64,000 nt of DNA from Cichorium intybus. Lineage: Eukaryota > Streptophyta > Magnoliopsida > Asterales > Asteraceae. The stretch spans positions 80,335,382 through 80,399,381 of the forward strand of contig CM042016.1 in NCBI GenBank assembly GCA_023525715.1, in the 5' to 3' direction. The position numbers and the translations under genes are program-made. This document shows positions 1 through 12,551 of the stretch, in pieces. How positions within the stretch are numbered: position 1 is the stretch's first letter; every line of letters starts with the position of its first letter. Below the pieces are notes generated by a model. That model did no database searches. It was given only the letters and a program-made list of their open reading frames with translations, and was not told the origin of the DNA.

Positions 1-159
1 TATAATTAAATGAGTTACGCAGGTCATGTCGGGGTTACACATATTCGGGTTAGGGTTGAATAAGCTGACACTTATTTATACGGGTCCTGTCCGGGTTGGA
101 GTTTCTGACCCGCCAACTCGCGACCCACCGACCCGAACCCGACCCAATTGTCACCCTTA
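1..159. mobile_element. Right end of a hAT-like MITE, cut by the window start
   Basis: The segment is rich in alternating GGGTC/GACCC-type subterminal repeats (GACCCGAACCCGACCC and relatives). It finishes with CAATTGTCACCCTTA, which reads TAAGGGTGACAATTG from the other side, the kind of terminus seen on hAT-like non-autonomous elements. The left end and the TSD lie outside the window, so the family assignment is inferred from the terminus style only. Confidence 0.45.
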
Positions 160-672
160 AAAAATTGCAATGTAACCTAATCAACTTTTGAATTTTGGTT
201 TAAAAGTTCTTTCATGTTTCTATTTTTTGTTTGGGGTATAAACTCTATTTACCTGCTAAAAATATATTCACTTGTAATTGTCGATTTCAATTGATTCTCA
301 GGATTTTTACTTGAATCAGACCTTTCTAGTTGTATAAGTTGTGCTTGGGAGGTTTATTCATCGTCCAATCATAAGTATCTAATTACTTCAAACAATCTTG
401 ACTAATTTACTCAATTTTTTTTCATGATTTCTTGTAATTAATGTTAGGTGATACCTCCTGAAATGGAGTTTAAGCACATTGATACCTCCTGAAATGGAGT
501 TAAAGCACATTATTTTACTAAAGGTATAAAGAATAAGGCATAATGAATAATGAATAACAAGTTATGATGAATTCTAAAGGGGTACCCATTGTGAATGTTT
601 GTAGTTTGTTCCTTAGAAATTTGTCTATTCACGTAAGTGGTGTTACCCAGATACTTGTTATCAAGTGAGTTA
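160..672. other. AT-rich intergenic DNA with no recognised gene
   Basis: No convincing coding sequence or transposon terminus was seen in this stretch. The only internal structure is the short tandem duplication at 450-511. Confidence 0.5.
450..511. repeat. 31-bp tandem duplication, two copies
   Basis: A 31-bp unit beginning GATACCTCCTGAAATGGAGT is repeated head to tail at 450-480 and 481-511, with one substitution visible (tttaag versus ttaaag). Confidence 0.9.
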
Positions 673-1638
673 TAATAACGCCCTACTAATGTTAGACACT
701 ATAGTCGTTATTGAGCCAAGTTTTAGTTGAATTACATTTCTAATAAGACAAATATCGCTTACTTTTGTGCCAAGGACTTGTTTTGCATTTTAGTGTTAAT
801 ACAGGTAGTTTGTGTAAAAATTGGCAAAGTTGAAGTTAAAGCTGAGATCAAGTCGAAGTGACACGCGCGGCGCCGTACGAAGGAAGACCGCGACGAGGCC
901 ATGTGTCCAACTCGGTGGAATTCAAATTTCAAAGTGCGAAAAAACAAGGGATAAGGTTAACCCGCGCCGCGTAGAAGACCTTACCGCGACGCGTAAAGAC
1001 AAAATCTGCAACTATAAATAGAGGCTCCTACTTCGGATTTAGGGAGTGAAGATCAGACCTTTGAGTCAAACTCAGGCATCTATGACTCATATTTTGTAGT
1101 TTTACAGTTGATACTCATTAGTTGGTTAGTTTCGTTTTCGATTTATCATTTTTTTTTTTTTTGCTCTTGTGCGATCGAGGAATCTGACTTGTACAACACC
1201 ATCGACCATAGAGATCGGATTAGTTCCTGATTTCAAAAGCATTCGGCTCTAATTCGGGGTTTGGTTTGAATGTAAGTTGCTTTTGTTTACGTTTATTCGC
1301 AATTTTATGTTTTCGGTATTGATAATTGTTCATAGTTCTAGTTTCTGGTTTGTTAGCGTTTGATATTCTGAGTTTGACCTCAGAATAATATTAGTTTGAT
1401 TGGATTAGTTGGGATCTATTTATTAGGCGTAGATTATTAGTTTTAGTTTCAGTTTTCGTGTTTTCGGGATCGAGTGTATAAATAGAAATCGTCTATAGAG
1501 TGACACTATAAATTGGTCATATTTTGACACAAAGTGTCAACCTTGAACTCATTGGTTTGACCCTTACTTACCGCTACTAGTGGACTGTAAGGTTTTATTC
1601 TTTTACTTTTGACCGCATCAATAACTGTGCAACTGTCA
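673..1638 (+). mobile_element. LTR of an Athila-like Ty3/gypsy element (5' LTR or solo-like)
   Basis: The start (TAATAACGCC ... TCGTTATTGAGCC) matches the start of the complete Athila LTR at 3911 (TGACAACGCC ... TCGTTGTTGAGCC). The end (AACTGTCA) is followed by a tRNA-Asp-type primer binding site, as in the Athila element. A TATA box lies at 1013-1020, with a CGCG dyad pair just upstream at 963-993. The canonical TG start has decayed to TA. No matching 3' LTR was found in the window, so this is the left part of a truncated element. Confidence 0.75.
1013..1020 (+). promoter_or_regulatory. TATA box of the Athila-like LTR
   Basis: TATAAATA followed by GAGGC is at the same relative place as in the other Athila-type LTRs of this window (4242, 15485, 30826), downstream of the CGCG dyads. 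This marks the U3/R boundary. Confidence 0.7.
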
Positions 1639-2414
1639 AATTTTGGCGTCGTTGTCGGGGAGTTGTGCGCTTGACACTCTGTGTCAATTTGATTTTTTCT
1701 TTCGATATTTGATTTTTAGTTTTGTATGTGTACCTCCTCAAAATGGACGATTACATGTACATGGATGAAGAAGTACGTTGGGAATATGATAGCCCAGCCA
1801 ACAAATATTACGAGGATGATTTCTACAATGAATCTTTCGATGATAATAAGTTGTGGACTGAGGATCGGATTCATTTTGAAAGTTTCGATGAGTCGTGTTT
1901 TGTGGGTGACCAAGATCTAGACAATTCATACAATGCGAAGTTGGATCAGGTCTTGGATTTGTTGACCGAAACCCTCCATGGGAAAATCATGTCAACGCCC
2001 TTTCGGTAATGGTTGAGGCAACAGCGACACTCGCCAGAAATTGAGGCGAGTGATTTTTGCACCAACAAGTACGTTTATGAACCTGCATCACCCGAACATG
2101 TAATGGAAGGTCATACATCTTAGGAAATTATTGAGACCACGAAGATGGTCGAAACGCTTGTTGAGGAGGGGGCAGTAGATGACAATACCACCCCTTACCC
2201 AACAAATTTTAAAAATTTTGAAAATTTCGTTTGTCAAGATCTGGTAATGAGTAAATTTATATCATCACGAGACAATGTCAAGCGCTCACTCCTGGCACCG
2301 ATCCGCATGTTGGACGATGACCAAGATGATGATGACGACGATGTGGCTTTTAAAAACGAGAAACTTGGTTTTCTCGCCACTCATAATCCATTAATTTCAA
2401 AATTCTGACAAACT
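1639..2414 (+). pseudogene. Internal region of the truncated Athila-like element, with two acidic ORF pieces
   Basis: Two open stretches (1722-2009 and 2145-2408) encode Asp/Glu-rich peptides, the second ending in a run of aspartates near residues 57-66. They are separated by stops and lie where a gag leader would be. No gag, protease, RT or integrase motif is visible, so the element was either non-autonomous or has lost its coding body. The region stops where the copied host exon begins at about 2415. The peptides may be translation by chance of degenerate leader sequence; I do not recognise a family. Confidence 0.45.
1643..1661 (+). other. Primer binding site, tRNA-Asp type
   Basis: Directly after the LTR end the sequence TTGGCGTCGTTGTCGGGGA resembles the complement of the plant tRNA-Asp 3' end (TGGCGCCGTTGCCGGGGA) with two differences. 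This is the primer used by Athila-lineage elements. Confidence 0.7.
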
Positions 2415-3067
2415 GAATTATTTTTCAGACTAATTTCAAATTAACTAAGTTTCCAAATGATCATTTTAAATTTTTGTCTAAAAACAACTTTATTAACCAA
2501 GTCGAACGTAATGACAATTTTCTTCTTTTGTCTAAATCTTAAATATAATAATTTTGTAAAATGTAATTGACAAAACAAGTGGTCATGTTATCTGTTATCA
2601 TGTATATCGCTTCATTTTAAGCACCGACGAGATGTTGAACATGTATTGAATGGAAAAACGGTAGCGGGAAAAATGACTGGTGGCGTGGGCGTTATCTAAA
2701 CCCTCAACGCTAACACATGCCCACTGCCTGCCGCCATCACTCCACTACTAATTACTAGACTCCGAGCAGAGACTAAAGAGATCAGGGTGTGCACTAACCG
2801 ACCTTGCCGGCGACAAGGGTCCATGGAGATCCTTCAAGTCCTCTCAGGCATCAATCCGCCCAATATGGCCGTCAATTCCTGCGGTTGTTTGGGTCAATGT
2901 GGTGCTAGACCCAATCTCGTTATCTTACCAGGCGCGACTTATGTGAAACATTACGCCACTACTACTTAGATCATGGCAGTTGTAACATGTTTGGATTTAG
3001 GGAGTTGGAAGACGTCTCTGGAGGTGCTTTCCATGAAGAAAATAGCTGAGATTGAGATTGAGAACGG
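2415..3067 (+). pseudogene. Truncated duplicate of the plastid ferredoxin-TPR gene (upstream DNA plus exon 1)
   Basis: The segment is collinear with 45490-45529 joined to 46418-47103, that is, the upstream DNA and most of exon 1 of the intact gene. The start codon aligned to the intact gene's ATG is at 2673. Disabling changes are visible: the ninth codon is TAA where the gene has CAA; about 27 bp is deleted between the transit-peptide region and the ferredoxin domain; a 9-bp deletion and a GAG-to-TAG change occur before ATCATGGC. The ferredoxin cysteines (C-X4-C and C-X-C-X3-C) remain in the 2787-2969 frame. The copy stops inside exon 1, before the first intron. It includes presumed non-transcribed upstream sequence, which favours DNA-level duplication over retroposition. 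It lacks the MITE present upstream of the intact gene. Confidence 0.85.
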
Positions 3068-3910
3068 TATCGAGACGTGAATCCCGTGTCCACTTGATGA
3101 AAGGTTTCCATATCGCATAGCGAGTGCTTTGCGATTATGTTTAATTGAGTTGTTAGTGGTTTGCTAAGCGAGTAATTAGCAACCATGGAATAGGAGTGTA
3201 CACAATGAGTACATATGGTGAAATATATGTAAAGTATGATATTGTGTGTATATAGTGGCTGTTGTTTCACAGGTGTACACATATTATTGTGTACAAGTAC
3301 TATGTGGTCCAGGGGTAACAAGTATGGAGATTACTTGTTATTAGAGGTGAACTTTGTAGTTATATATGAGTTAGTACTCTAGAGTTAAGTGATGCAAAAT
3401 GAGTACCTTGCATACCACATGTAGTGGGTTGAATGATCACGTGATAGGCGTCTTGTGATTACGTGTGGTCCAGGGGTAACAAGTATGGAGATTACTTGTT
3501 ATTAGAGGTGAACTTTGTAGTTATATATGAGTTAGTACTCTAGAGTTAAGTGATGCAAAATGAGTACTATGTGGTCCAAGGGTAACAAGTATGGAGATTA
3601 CTTGTTATTAGAGGTGAACTTTGTAGTTATATATGAGTTAGTACTCTAGAGTTAAGTGATGCAAAATGAGTACCTTGCATACCACCTGCAGTGGGTTGAA
3701 TGATCACGTGATATGCGTCTTGTGATTACATGTCAGTGTGTAGAGAGATATTTGGTTAGAAGTGTCGAGAATTATTATATGATTGCATAACGAGTACCTT
3801 GCGGTCATCATAACGGTCTTAGTGGCCAGGAGATTTGGTTTAATCACCCGATATATTGTAGGAACCTTTGTGGTTCATATCGGCCTTAGTGGCCAAGAGA
3901 TTGGGTTTAA
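3068..3910 (+). mobile_element. Old LTR-like remnant, left part, with internal tandem repeats
   Basis: The sequence is non-coding and resembles the internal DNA of the large element at 32100-34960: both begin with a CATCGAG/TATCGAG stretch and contain GTGATTATG and GCGAGTA-TTAGCAACCATGG. A unit of about 100 bp (GTGGTCCAGGGGTAACAAG ... AATGAGTAC) is present three times, at about 3301, 3464 and 3568. The last part (3790-3910) holds copies of the roughly 74-bp unit that continues after the Athila insertion at 16281. No coding capacity was seen. Confidence 0.6.
3301..3720 (+). repeat. Tandem repeat of about 102-106 bp, three copies, one with an extension
   Basis: Three copies of a block running from TGGTCCAGGGGTAACAAGTA to GCAAAATGAGTAC start near 3301, 3464 and 3568. 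The first and third are followed by a shared tail containing ATCACGTGAT (CTTGCATACCAC ... CTTGTGATTAC), so the array is a mixed higher-order repeat. Confidence 0.85.
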
Positions 3911-5038
3911 TGACAACGCCTAGTGATATTGCATATTTTAGTCGTTGTTGAGCCCTATTCTTAGTGAAATTATATCATATATATCGTGGTATTCTCACTT
4001 TTCGTGCCAGTACTTGTTTGGAAGAAAATAATGAAAACAGGGACCAAAAGCGTGCAAATTGGAGAAAGTTTGGAAAAGAAGATAAAATCAGGAAAATACG
4101 TACGCGCGCCGCGGGTTTTGCATTTGCGCGACGCGGCTTTTAGGCGGTGGAATAAATTCAAATGCCGAGAAAACGGGAGAAGATTAGTACGGGTACCGCG
4201 GTTTTCTTAATTGCGCGGTGCGGCTGCGGGAAATTTGCAACTATAAATAGAGGCATTTACAGCCGAAAACCCTAGCAAAGACCCGGTGGAAAAACGACCT
4301 GAAGGCTCTTTGACTCCGTGATTAAGCATCAGCAACCTCTCAATTGGTATTTTTATGTTTTAGAATTTATTTTCATTTAGCTAGATAGTCAGTAATTGTT
4401 AGCTAGTATCTTTGGGAGTGACAACCACTGATATTAGGCTTTAGTTTATGTTTTTGAATCATTTGGTTACTGTTTGTACCTGTGGAATTCGTTTTGGTTA
4501 ATGAGAATCATTTGGTTACAAGTAATCTTGTTTTTTCAGTGTTTTGATGATTGATATTGGTTTTGCATGTTTGTGTTGTGTTTGGATGTTTGATTTGACA
4601 TTGTTGGACTGTTTTCCTTTGCTGATTTCAGTAGCCAATTAGGTTAGTCTTCCAGGTTTGAACTTTAGCCAGTGACTGTCCCGTTGGATTTTAGTTATTG
4701 GTTTAGTTTATGCCTTGTTTTGGTTTCTGCTTGGATTGTTGGATGCCTTTGTTTACTTCTGAATTAAAGATGCACTTCTGATTTCAGAAAGTAACTAGGT
4801 TTGGTTTGAAGCTTAGCTTAGTCTATGCTTAGTTTGAGATTGTTCAGTTTAGGTTTTCTGAGTTTTAGTAGCAAGGGTTTAGAAACTAAAGTCCTCCGAC
4901 TATAGCGTGACACTATAGTTGGTAATTTGTCATTTGATCTGCCACGTAGCTCCTGCGGATCGACCCTGACTACCACTATGCTGGTGTGTGTGTTAGGTTT
5001 TCTCTTAGTTTTGACCGCACGACAACCTAGGCGTGTCA
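3911..5038 (+). repeat. 5' LTR of the Athila element
   Basis: TG...CA terminated, 1128 bp. A TATAAATA box lies at 4242-4249. Upstream of it are two CGCG dyad pairs: 4105/4127 (both intact) and 4192/4214 (degenerate). It matches the 3' LTR along its full length with scattered substitutions, several of them CG-to-TG/CA changes within the dyads. Confidence 0.95.
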
Positions 5039-5043
5039 AATTT

Positions 5044-5061
5044 TGGCGCCGTTGTCGGGGA
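5044..5061 (+). other. Primer binding site of the Athila element (tRNA-Asp)
   Basis: TGGCGCCGTTGTCGGGGA lies five bases after the LTR. It is complementary to the 3' end of plant tRNA-Asp with one difference, as is typical for Athila-lineage elements. Confidence 0.85.
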
Positions 5062-5205
5062 GCTGTGAGCTTAGATTAGTTGATTAGTAGGAACTTGTGT
5101 TTCTTGATTTTCTTTAAGTTTCATTTGGTTAGTATTTTTGGTTTTGATTTTGCGGGCGTGTTGCATTAGTGCATGCGTACTCGTAGGGGTTAGCAATTAT
5201 CCCCT

Positions 5206-7248
5206 TTGCATTTTGACTCAGAGATTGAGCGAACTGCGCGCAAGATCTGTGCACGTAGACGTTTGAATACAATGAGTTTCAGTCATGTCAGTAGTAGTAC
5301 AGTAAGTGTTGCTCAGGAACCCTCAGGGGAGGCAACGGGGATGTCTTTTATTCCCTCAATTTCGGAGATTCAATTCGGGAGCACGAGTGCTTCTGGTGGT
5401 GCAGTTTCAGCCCCTGCACCTATACCATCATGCACTCCGCCATCGATTCCACCATTTCCACCTGTATCACAACCACAATCCACCAATCCATTCACCTCTG
5501 CAATGTCTTGGGGAGAGCCGACCCATGATGGCACCCCAGTTTCTAGACAGCAGACACCAACTTCTCAACCATTTTCTCAACCACAACCAGTATTTTTCAA
5601 ACCTCAACCTACACAACTGCAACAATACCAACAACCTCCTCAGCCACAGTACCAGTATCCAGAGACAGAGACAGAGGAAACATATGATGAGGAAGATAAA
5701 GGATGGGTCCCACCAGCACCACAGCAACCATGGGACCGAGGTCGGGGACCTCCAAAAAGAGAACAACAGCATCAACCATTACAAGGTCAGCAGGGATACA
5801 ATGATCCTCCATGTTACGGTAATCCTGTTCAACCTTTATATTTTGCACAACCGAGGGGGCAATCAGTTGCATCACACTTCCAGCCACGGGAGTATGATGA
5901 CTCATCGCCCATCTATATTCATGATGATGTAGAACACCATGTAGAAATTAGGCCTCAGCTAATAGGAATATTAACTCAATTCAGAGGATATAAAACTAAT
6001 GACCCATACAATCATTTGTATGAGTTCATATCTATCGCGAATGCTAATACTCCTAGAAATGCCAATAGGGATGCTTCTAGATTAAGATTATTTTCTTTCA
6101 CACTAAAGGATAAGGCCAAATATTGGTTCACTTCTCTTCCATCTAATAGTATCACTAGTTGGGATCAACTCAAGGCGAATTTTTTACAAGAATTCTACCC
6201 AGTTAGTAAAACCACAGAGGTCAAACGAGAAATTCAAAACTTTCAGCAGCATCCTGGAGAGGCTTTCCACGAAGCATTTGATAGGTTGAAGGAGTTATTG
6301 CGATCCTGCCCGCACCATGAAGTTCCCAAATGGTAGTTAGTGAAATTGTTCTTTGAAGGAGTCAGCGAAACACATCAAGCTATGATAAATGCCTCGTCAA
6401 GCGGGACATTTATGTGGCAAGAGCCAGAAGACGCTTGGAGATTCCTGGAGCAGTTAAGCTTAGGATCGAAGGTTAGCGGAACCATGAAAGATAATACAGT
6501 CTATGTAGCAAACATTGAAGCGGAAAGCAAGTGGAAGACAGAAATTCCGAAGGAGCTCAGTGCTGTGAGTAGAAAGTTTAATCAAATGCTCGCGAGGTTT
6601 CAGCAAGAGAAAGGAGCATATGTGTTGCATGGGCAAGTTATATGCAACACATGCGGAAGTATAGGACATAATCACAATGAATGCTCAATGACTCATGAGG
6701 AGATTAGTCAAGTACATGGGTACGGTCGATTTCATAACGCACCAAGACCATTTCAAAGCAATCAACAACGGGAAGTGATGCAACAACCGATGAGGCAGCA
6801 GCAGGTGCAACCTCCACCGCCAGCGGGAGGAAGGAACATTGGTATACAGGAAATCTTTGGGATGTTAGTCAAGCTTCAGGAAGTGGATAAGTCTAATTCA
6901 GAAGCAATTCTGAAGTTAGGAGAATTGATTATTAAGATGGAAGAAGATAGAACACAGGAAAGGGCGCAGGCGTCAAAGGTACAAGTGAATGAGGTGGTCA
7001 CGCTTAGGAGCGGGAAGAAAGTGGATAATAAGGTTACAGCCCCGCCTGTGGACGAAGATAGTGATGTAGAGATAATTTTTGATGAAAAAGAAGAATTGGA
7101 AAAGGAAGAAAAGAAGGGTAAGGAGGAACAGGCGAAGAAGAAGAAACAAACGAGTACATGGGAGAAAGGAGAACCAAGTGGGACAGTTCCTTTTCCTACA
7201 GCTTTGGAAAAGCCAGAGAAAAGACCATATGGGAAGAAGGGACCATAG
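5206..7248 (+). pseudogene. gag: Athila gag, one in-frame stop
   Basis: The first part (5206-6336) has a long Pro/Gln-rich N-terminal arm. It is followed by the Athila gag core, with DPYNHLYEF, RLRLFSFTLKDKAKYWF and a CPHHEVPKW box near its end. A TAG at 6334-6336 interrupts it directly after PKW, and the same frame continues from 6337 (LFFEGVSETHQ) to 7248. A single knuckle-like C-X2-C-X4-H-X4-C (CNTCGSIGHNHNEC) lies at about 6649-6690. The C-terminus is Lys/Glu-rich and coiled-coil-like. The product would have formed the virus-like particle. The stop context (ttagtg after TAG) is not a known readthrough signal, and further lesions follow, so decay is the better reading. Confidence 0.85.
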
Positions 7249-9258
7249 GCAGAAGATATGTAGGAACTGTTTAGTCAGATTAAGGTCAACATTCCATTAG
7301 TTAAACTCATTAAGGAAGTTCCCGCGTATGCTAAGTTTCTTAAGGATATGTGCATACATAAGAAACATATCTTGTCCCATTTGCCTAAAATGATTAGCTT
7401 ACCTGAGAATGTAAGTTCTATTTTAATGGACGCGCTTCCTCCTAAGATGAAGGATCCTGGATTACCTCTCATCTCAGTAGATTTAGGCGATGTGCACATT
7501 AAAAGGGCTTTATTAGATTTAGGTGCAAGTGTGAACATATTACCTGGACAGTTATTTGACAAGCACGAGTTTGGCACCATGAGATCTACCGACGTAATTT
7601 TGCAATTGGCGGATAAATATACAAAGATCCCCAGGGGGATGCTCGTTGATGTCATCATCAAGGTGGGAGAATTCTATTACCCAGCAGACTTTCTAGTTCT
7701 TGACACTCGTGAGGCGACCAATGGAGAACAGCCCACGATCATTTTAGGGCGACCGTTTTTGGCCACGGCCAACGCAAATATCGCTGGTCGCACTAGAGAA
7801 ATGGGAATGTCTTTTGGAAGAAGAGGAGTGCTATCAGGTAGATATCATAGATGAGCTAGTGCAGCAGTACACTCCAGAGGTACTTCAATCAAAGGCGATA
7901 GAGACTCAAGAAGAAGGAAGTGTTGAAAATGATGAGCAGCAAAAAGAAGTAGAAGGATAGTAGGGTTTGAAGTCTGAAGAATGCGCTCACATAGAGAAGT
8001 TACCGACAGAGATTCCAAGGACGCTGAAACCCTCCTTACAAGAACCACCGAAGCTGGAATTAAAGACGCTACCAGAACACTTAAAGTATGCCTTTCTAGG
8101 GGACAAGGATACTTTGCCCGTGATTTTAGCAGCAGACTTGATAGGGGAACAAGAAAAGGAATTGCTCAAGGTATTGTCTAAGCACAAGGAGGCCATTGGT
8201 TGGACGATCGCAGACTTGAAAGGAATTAGCGCAACCACGTGCATGCATAGAATCATCATAGAAGAAGGTGCTAAACCAGCCAGGGATACGCAGAGGAGAT
8301 TGAATCCCAATCTGAAGGAAGTTGTAAAAAAGAAAGTTCTCAAGTGGTTAGATACAGGAATCATATACCCGATTTCTGACAGCGAGTGGGTCAGTCCGAC
8401 ACAGACAGTGCCGAAGAAGTCTTTAATAACTGTTGTGGATACGAAGGATGGTGACAAGGTATCCACAAGGCCCGTAACTGGATGGAGAGTCTGTATCGAT
8501 TATCGAAAGCTCAACACTGCTACTTCCAAAGACCATTTTCCTTTGCCGTTCATTGATCAGATCGTGGAGAAGCTAACAGGACAGAAGTACTACTGTTTCT
8601 TGGATGGGTATTATGGGTACAATCAGATTGCAATCCATCCAGAGGATCAGGCAAAGACAACATTCACGTGTCCTTATGGCACCTTTGCTTTTCGTAGAAT
8701 GCCATTCGGGTTGTGTAATGCGCCTGCTACATTTCAATGATGCATGATGGCGATCTTTTCTGATATGATTGGAGATGCATTATAAATTTTCATGGACGAC
8801 TTTTCAATCTTTGGACCGACATTCGAAACCTGCTTGGATCAATTGGAGAAAGTATTGGAAAGATGTGTCGAATCGAATTTGGTGCTTTCCTGGGAAAAGA
8901 GCCACTTCATGGTCAAAGAAGGGATAGTGTTAGGTCACGTAGTCTCTGAGAGAGGATTCGAAGTCGATCGTGCTAAGGTCAAGGTTATATCCACGTTGCT
9001 ACCCCCAACATCAGTGAAAGGGGTCAGATCATTCCTAGGACATGCGGGTTTCTATCGTAGGTTTATCAAAGACTTTAGTACCATCTCCAAACCCCTCTGC
9101 GGTCTTCTTTTGAAAGATGTGCCATTCATTTTTTATGAAGAATGTGTAAAAGCATTCAATATCCTCAAAAATAAATTGGTCGAGGCTCCTATCCTGAAAC
9201 CGCCTGATTGGACTCAACCGTTCGAAATAATGTGTGATGCTAGTGACTATGCTGCTGG

Positions 9259-10112
<854 letters not shown>

Positions 10113-11787
10113 GTTGCTGGTGCAGTATTAGGTCAGAAGATTGATCGGAAACCTGTAGTTATTTGTTATGCTAGTAAAACTTTTTCTGAAGCTCAATTAA
10201 ATTATACAACCACTGAAAAAGAATTACTTGCCGTAGTATTTGCATTAGACAAGTTTTGATCATAGCGTCGTTAGACACTTGCTCGCTAAGAAGGAGTCTA
10301 AACCTAGATTGATTAGATGGATACTTCTATTGCAAAAGTTTGATGTGGAGATTACAGACAAGAAGGGAGCGGAGAATGCTGTGGCAGACCATCTTTCTCG
10401 ATTGCCAGCTGAAGGATTGGAAGCAGGAATTAATGATTTATTCCCGGATGAGCAGCTGCTGGAGCTTACTGGAGCCCCTTGGTGCGCGAATTATGTGAAT
10501 TTTCTGGCCACAGGGGCAATACTGACACATTGGACCAAACAAAGACAAAAGCAGTTTCGCACATATGCAAAAAGATTTATATGGGATGACCCTGACCTTT
10601 CCAAGGTGGGAGAGGATCAAATATTTCGGCGATGTGTGCCTGATAGTGAAATCGGTGAGGTATTGGAGCATTGCCATGCGTCAGCATGCGGAGGGCATTT
10701 CAGTGGTAAAAAGACAGGGTACAAGGTTCTCGAAGCTGGATTATACTGGCCAACAATTTTCAGAGACGCACATCAAACTGCTAAGGAATGCCTCAACTGC
10801 CAACAGTTAGGAAACATATCAAAAAGGGATCAGATGACCTTGAACCCAATTTTGGTATTGGACATTTTTGATGTCTGGGGAATTGACTTCATAGGTCCAT
10901 TTCCTACGTCACATGGTTATGTCTACATTCTGGTGGCAGTGGATTATGTGTCCAAATGGATCAAAGCAGAGGCAACTCGTACGAATGACCACCATGTAGT
11001 ATGCAAATTCGTAAAGAAAAACATTTTCACTAGGCATGGAGTTCCACGAGTAATCATCAGTGATGGAGGGTCCCACTTCAAGAATTTTAAATTTGGAAGG
11101 TTGCTAAAGCACTATGGAGTGAATCATCGGATTGCAACACCCTATCATCCTCAGACGAGTAGTCAAGTGGAAGTGTCCAATAGGCAAATAAAGGAAATCC
11201 TGTAAAAGACTATCAAAACCGATAGAAAAGATTGGTCATTAAGGCTGGATGACGCGCTTTGGGCATACCGAACTGCTTACAAGACACCGATTGGAACAAC
11301 TCCATATCGGTTGGTTTATGGGAAAGGCTGTCATCTGCCGGTGGAGCTTGCCAACCGCGCCTTATGGGCAGTCAAACAAGTCAACATGGACTACACAGAA
11401 GCAGGAAAAGAAAGGAAACTCCAGTTGTCGGAATTAGAGGAGCTACGAGACGAAGCATACGAAAACGCGGCCACATACAAATCAAAGATGAAACGGTATC
11501 ACGATGCCAAGCTCCGCTTGAAAACCTTTGAGGTAGGAGAGAAAGTGTGGCTGTACAACTCGCGATTGAAGATGTTTCCCGGGAAACTCAGGAGTAAATG
11601 AAATGGCCCTTATGCGGTGGTCAGTATCACAGAGTATGGCGCAGTGGAGATTCAGGACTTGAAAGGTGGTCAACCATTTAAAGTCAATGGACATAGGCTC
11701 AAACCTTATGTCGTTGCGGGCACGTTCCAGAAACTGGAAGTGGAGACAGTCGAATTCGTTGTAGATGTTCCAGTTTATACTGCATAA

Positions 11788-12551
11788 TCAGGTAAGTGTA
11801 TGTCTGGCTGAAGATGTTAAACTTAACGCTTGTCGGGAGGCAACCCAATCGTCATCTGTATATTTGCATATTCATAACATCCATCTGATCACGGTGAGAA
11901 AAAGGCAAGTGTGGGGTCATTTTGGTAATTTTGCAGTACCGCGACGCGGGATCCTAGGATCCGCGCCGCGCATATTGAGTTTTCGCGATTATAATTAAAG
12001 TCAGATTTTTATACGCGACGTGGATAGAAGCTTCCCGCGCCGCGGCCTTATCTTAATTTGGAATTAAAGATAATCACTAAAACAGAGTTTTGAAAGCTGT
12101 CCAAAATTCCCACAACTGCATATAATCAATTTGCGTAATTCGTGATTCTTTTCACTGTGGTAAAAGCCTCTCAATCAATCAAGTCATCTGCATTCTTTTC
12201 TCTTCACTGAAATTCAAGTTTTTTTTTCTCCTCTTCTTCTTTATAAGTCTTGAACTTGCCTAAATGATGCAGTAATTCACAATGTCGTAATCATCTGATG
12301 AAATTGATAGTCAAATTAGGTCTATAGTACTGTACTGCATGAAACCCAATTGTTAGATTAGAGTTAACGGGATTGAATTATATAGAATGATCGAATTTTT
12401 TGGCTGAAATCGTTCACCGCGCCGCGGTCTGTACAGTCCACGACGCGCTACATGAATGTTCATTTGACGCGTCGCGGTATGTTACGTGCGCGCCGCGTCG
12501 AACGCCGAAACAGTGCAGTAATTGTCATTTTTTGTGATTTCTGCAGGCACG
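11788..12551 (+). other. Athila spacer between pol and ORF-1, rich in CGCG dyads
   Basis: Non-coding. It holds CGCG-N-CGCG motif pairs at 11940/11962, 12014/12036, 12418/12439 and 12468/12489. A polypurine-tract-like CAAGTGTGGGGTCAT is at 11906-11920. A good 3' splice site (TTTTTTGTGATTTCTGCAG, ending at 12546) lies five bases before the ORF-1 start codon, consistent with expression of ORF-1 from a spliced subgenomic RNA. Confidence 0.6.

Noticed and set aside
2787..2969. Short functional ferredoxin gene from the exon-1 copy
   Set aside because: It lacks the transit peptide, which is separated by a stop and a deletion, and it lacks the TPR exons. Its frame ends at a mutational TAG. It is a pseudogene fragment.
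5306..5932. 208-codon His/Asn-rich ORF overlapping Athila gag
   Set aside because: It is an alternative-frame shadow of the Gln/Pro-rich gag N-terminus.
6334..6336. Programmed readthrough of the Athila gag TAG
   Set aside because: The following bases (ttagtg) do not match known readthrough contexts, and further stops, a frameshift and an insertion in pol show general decay.
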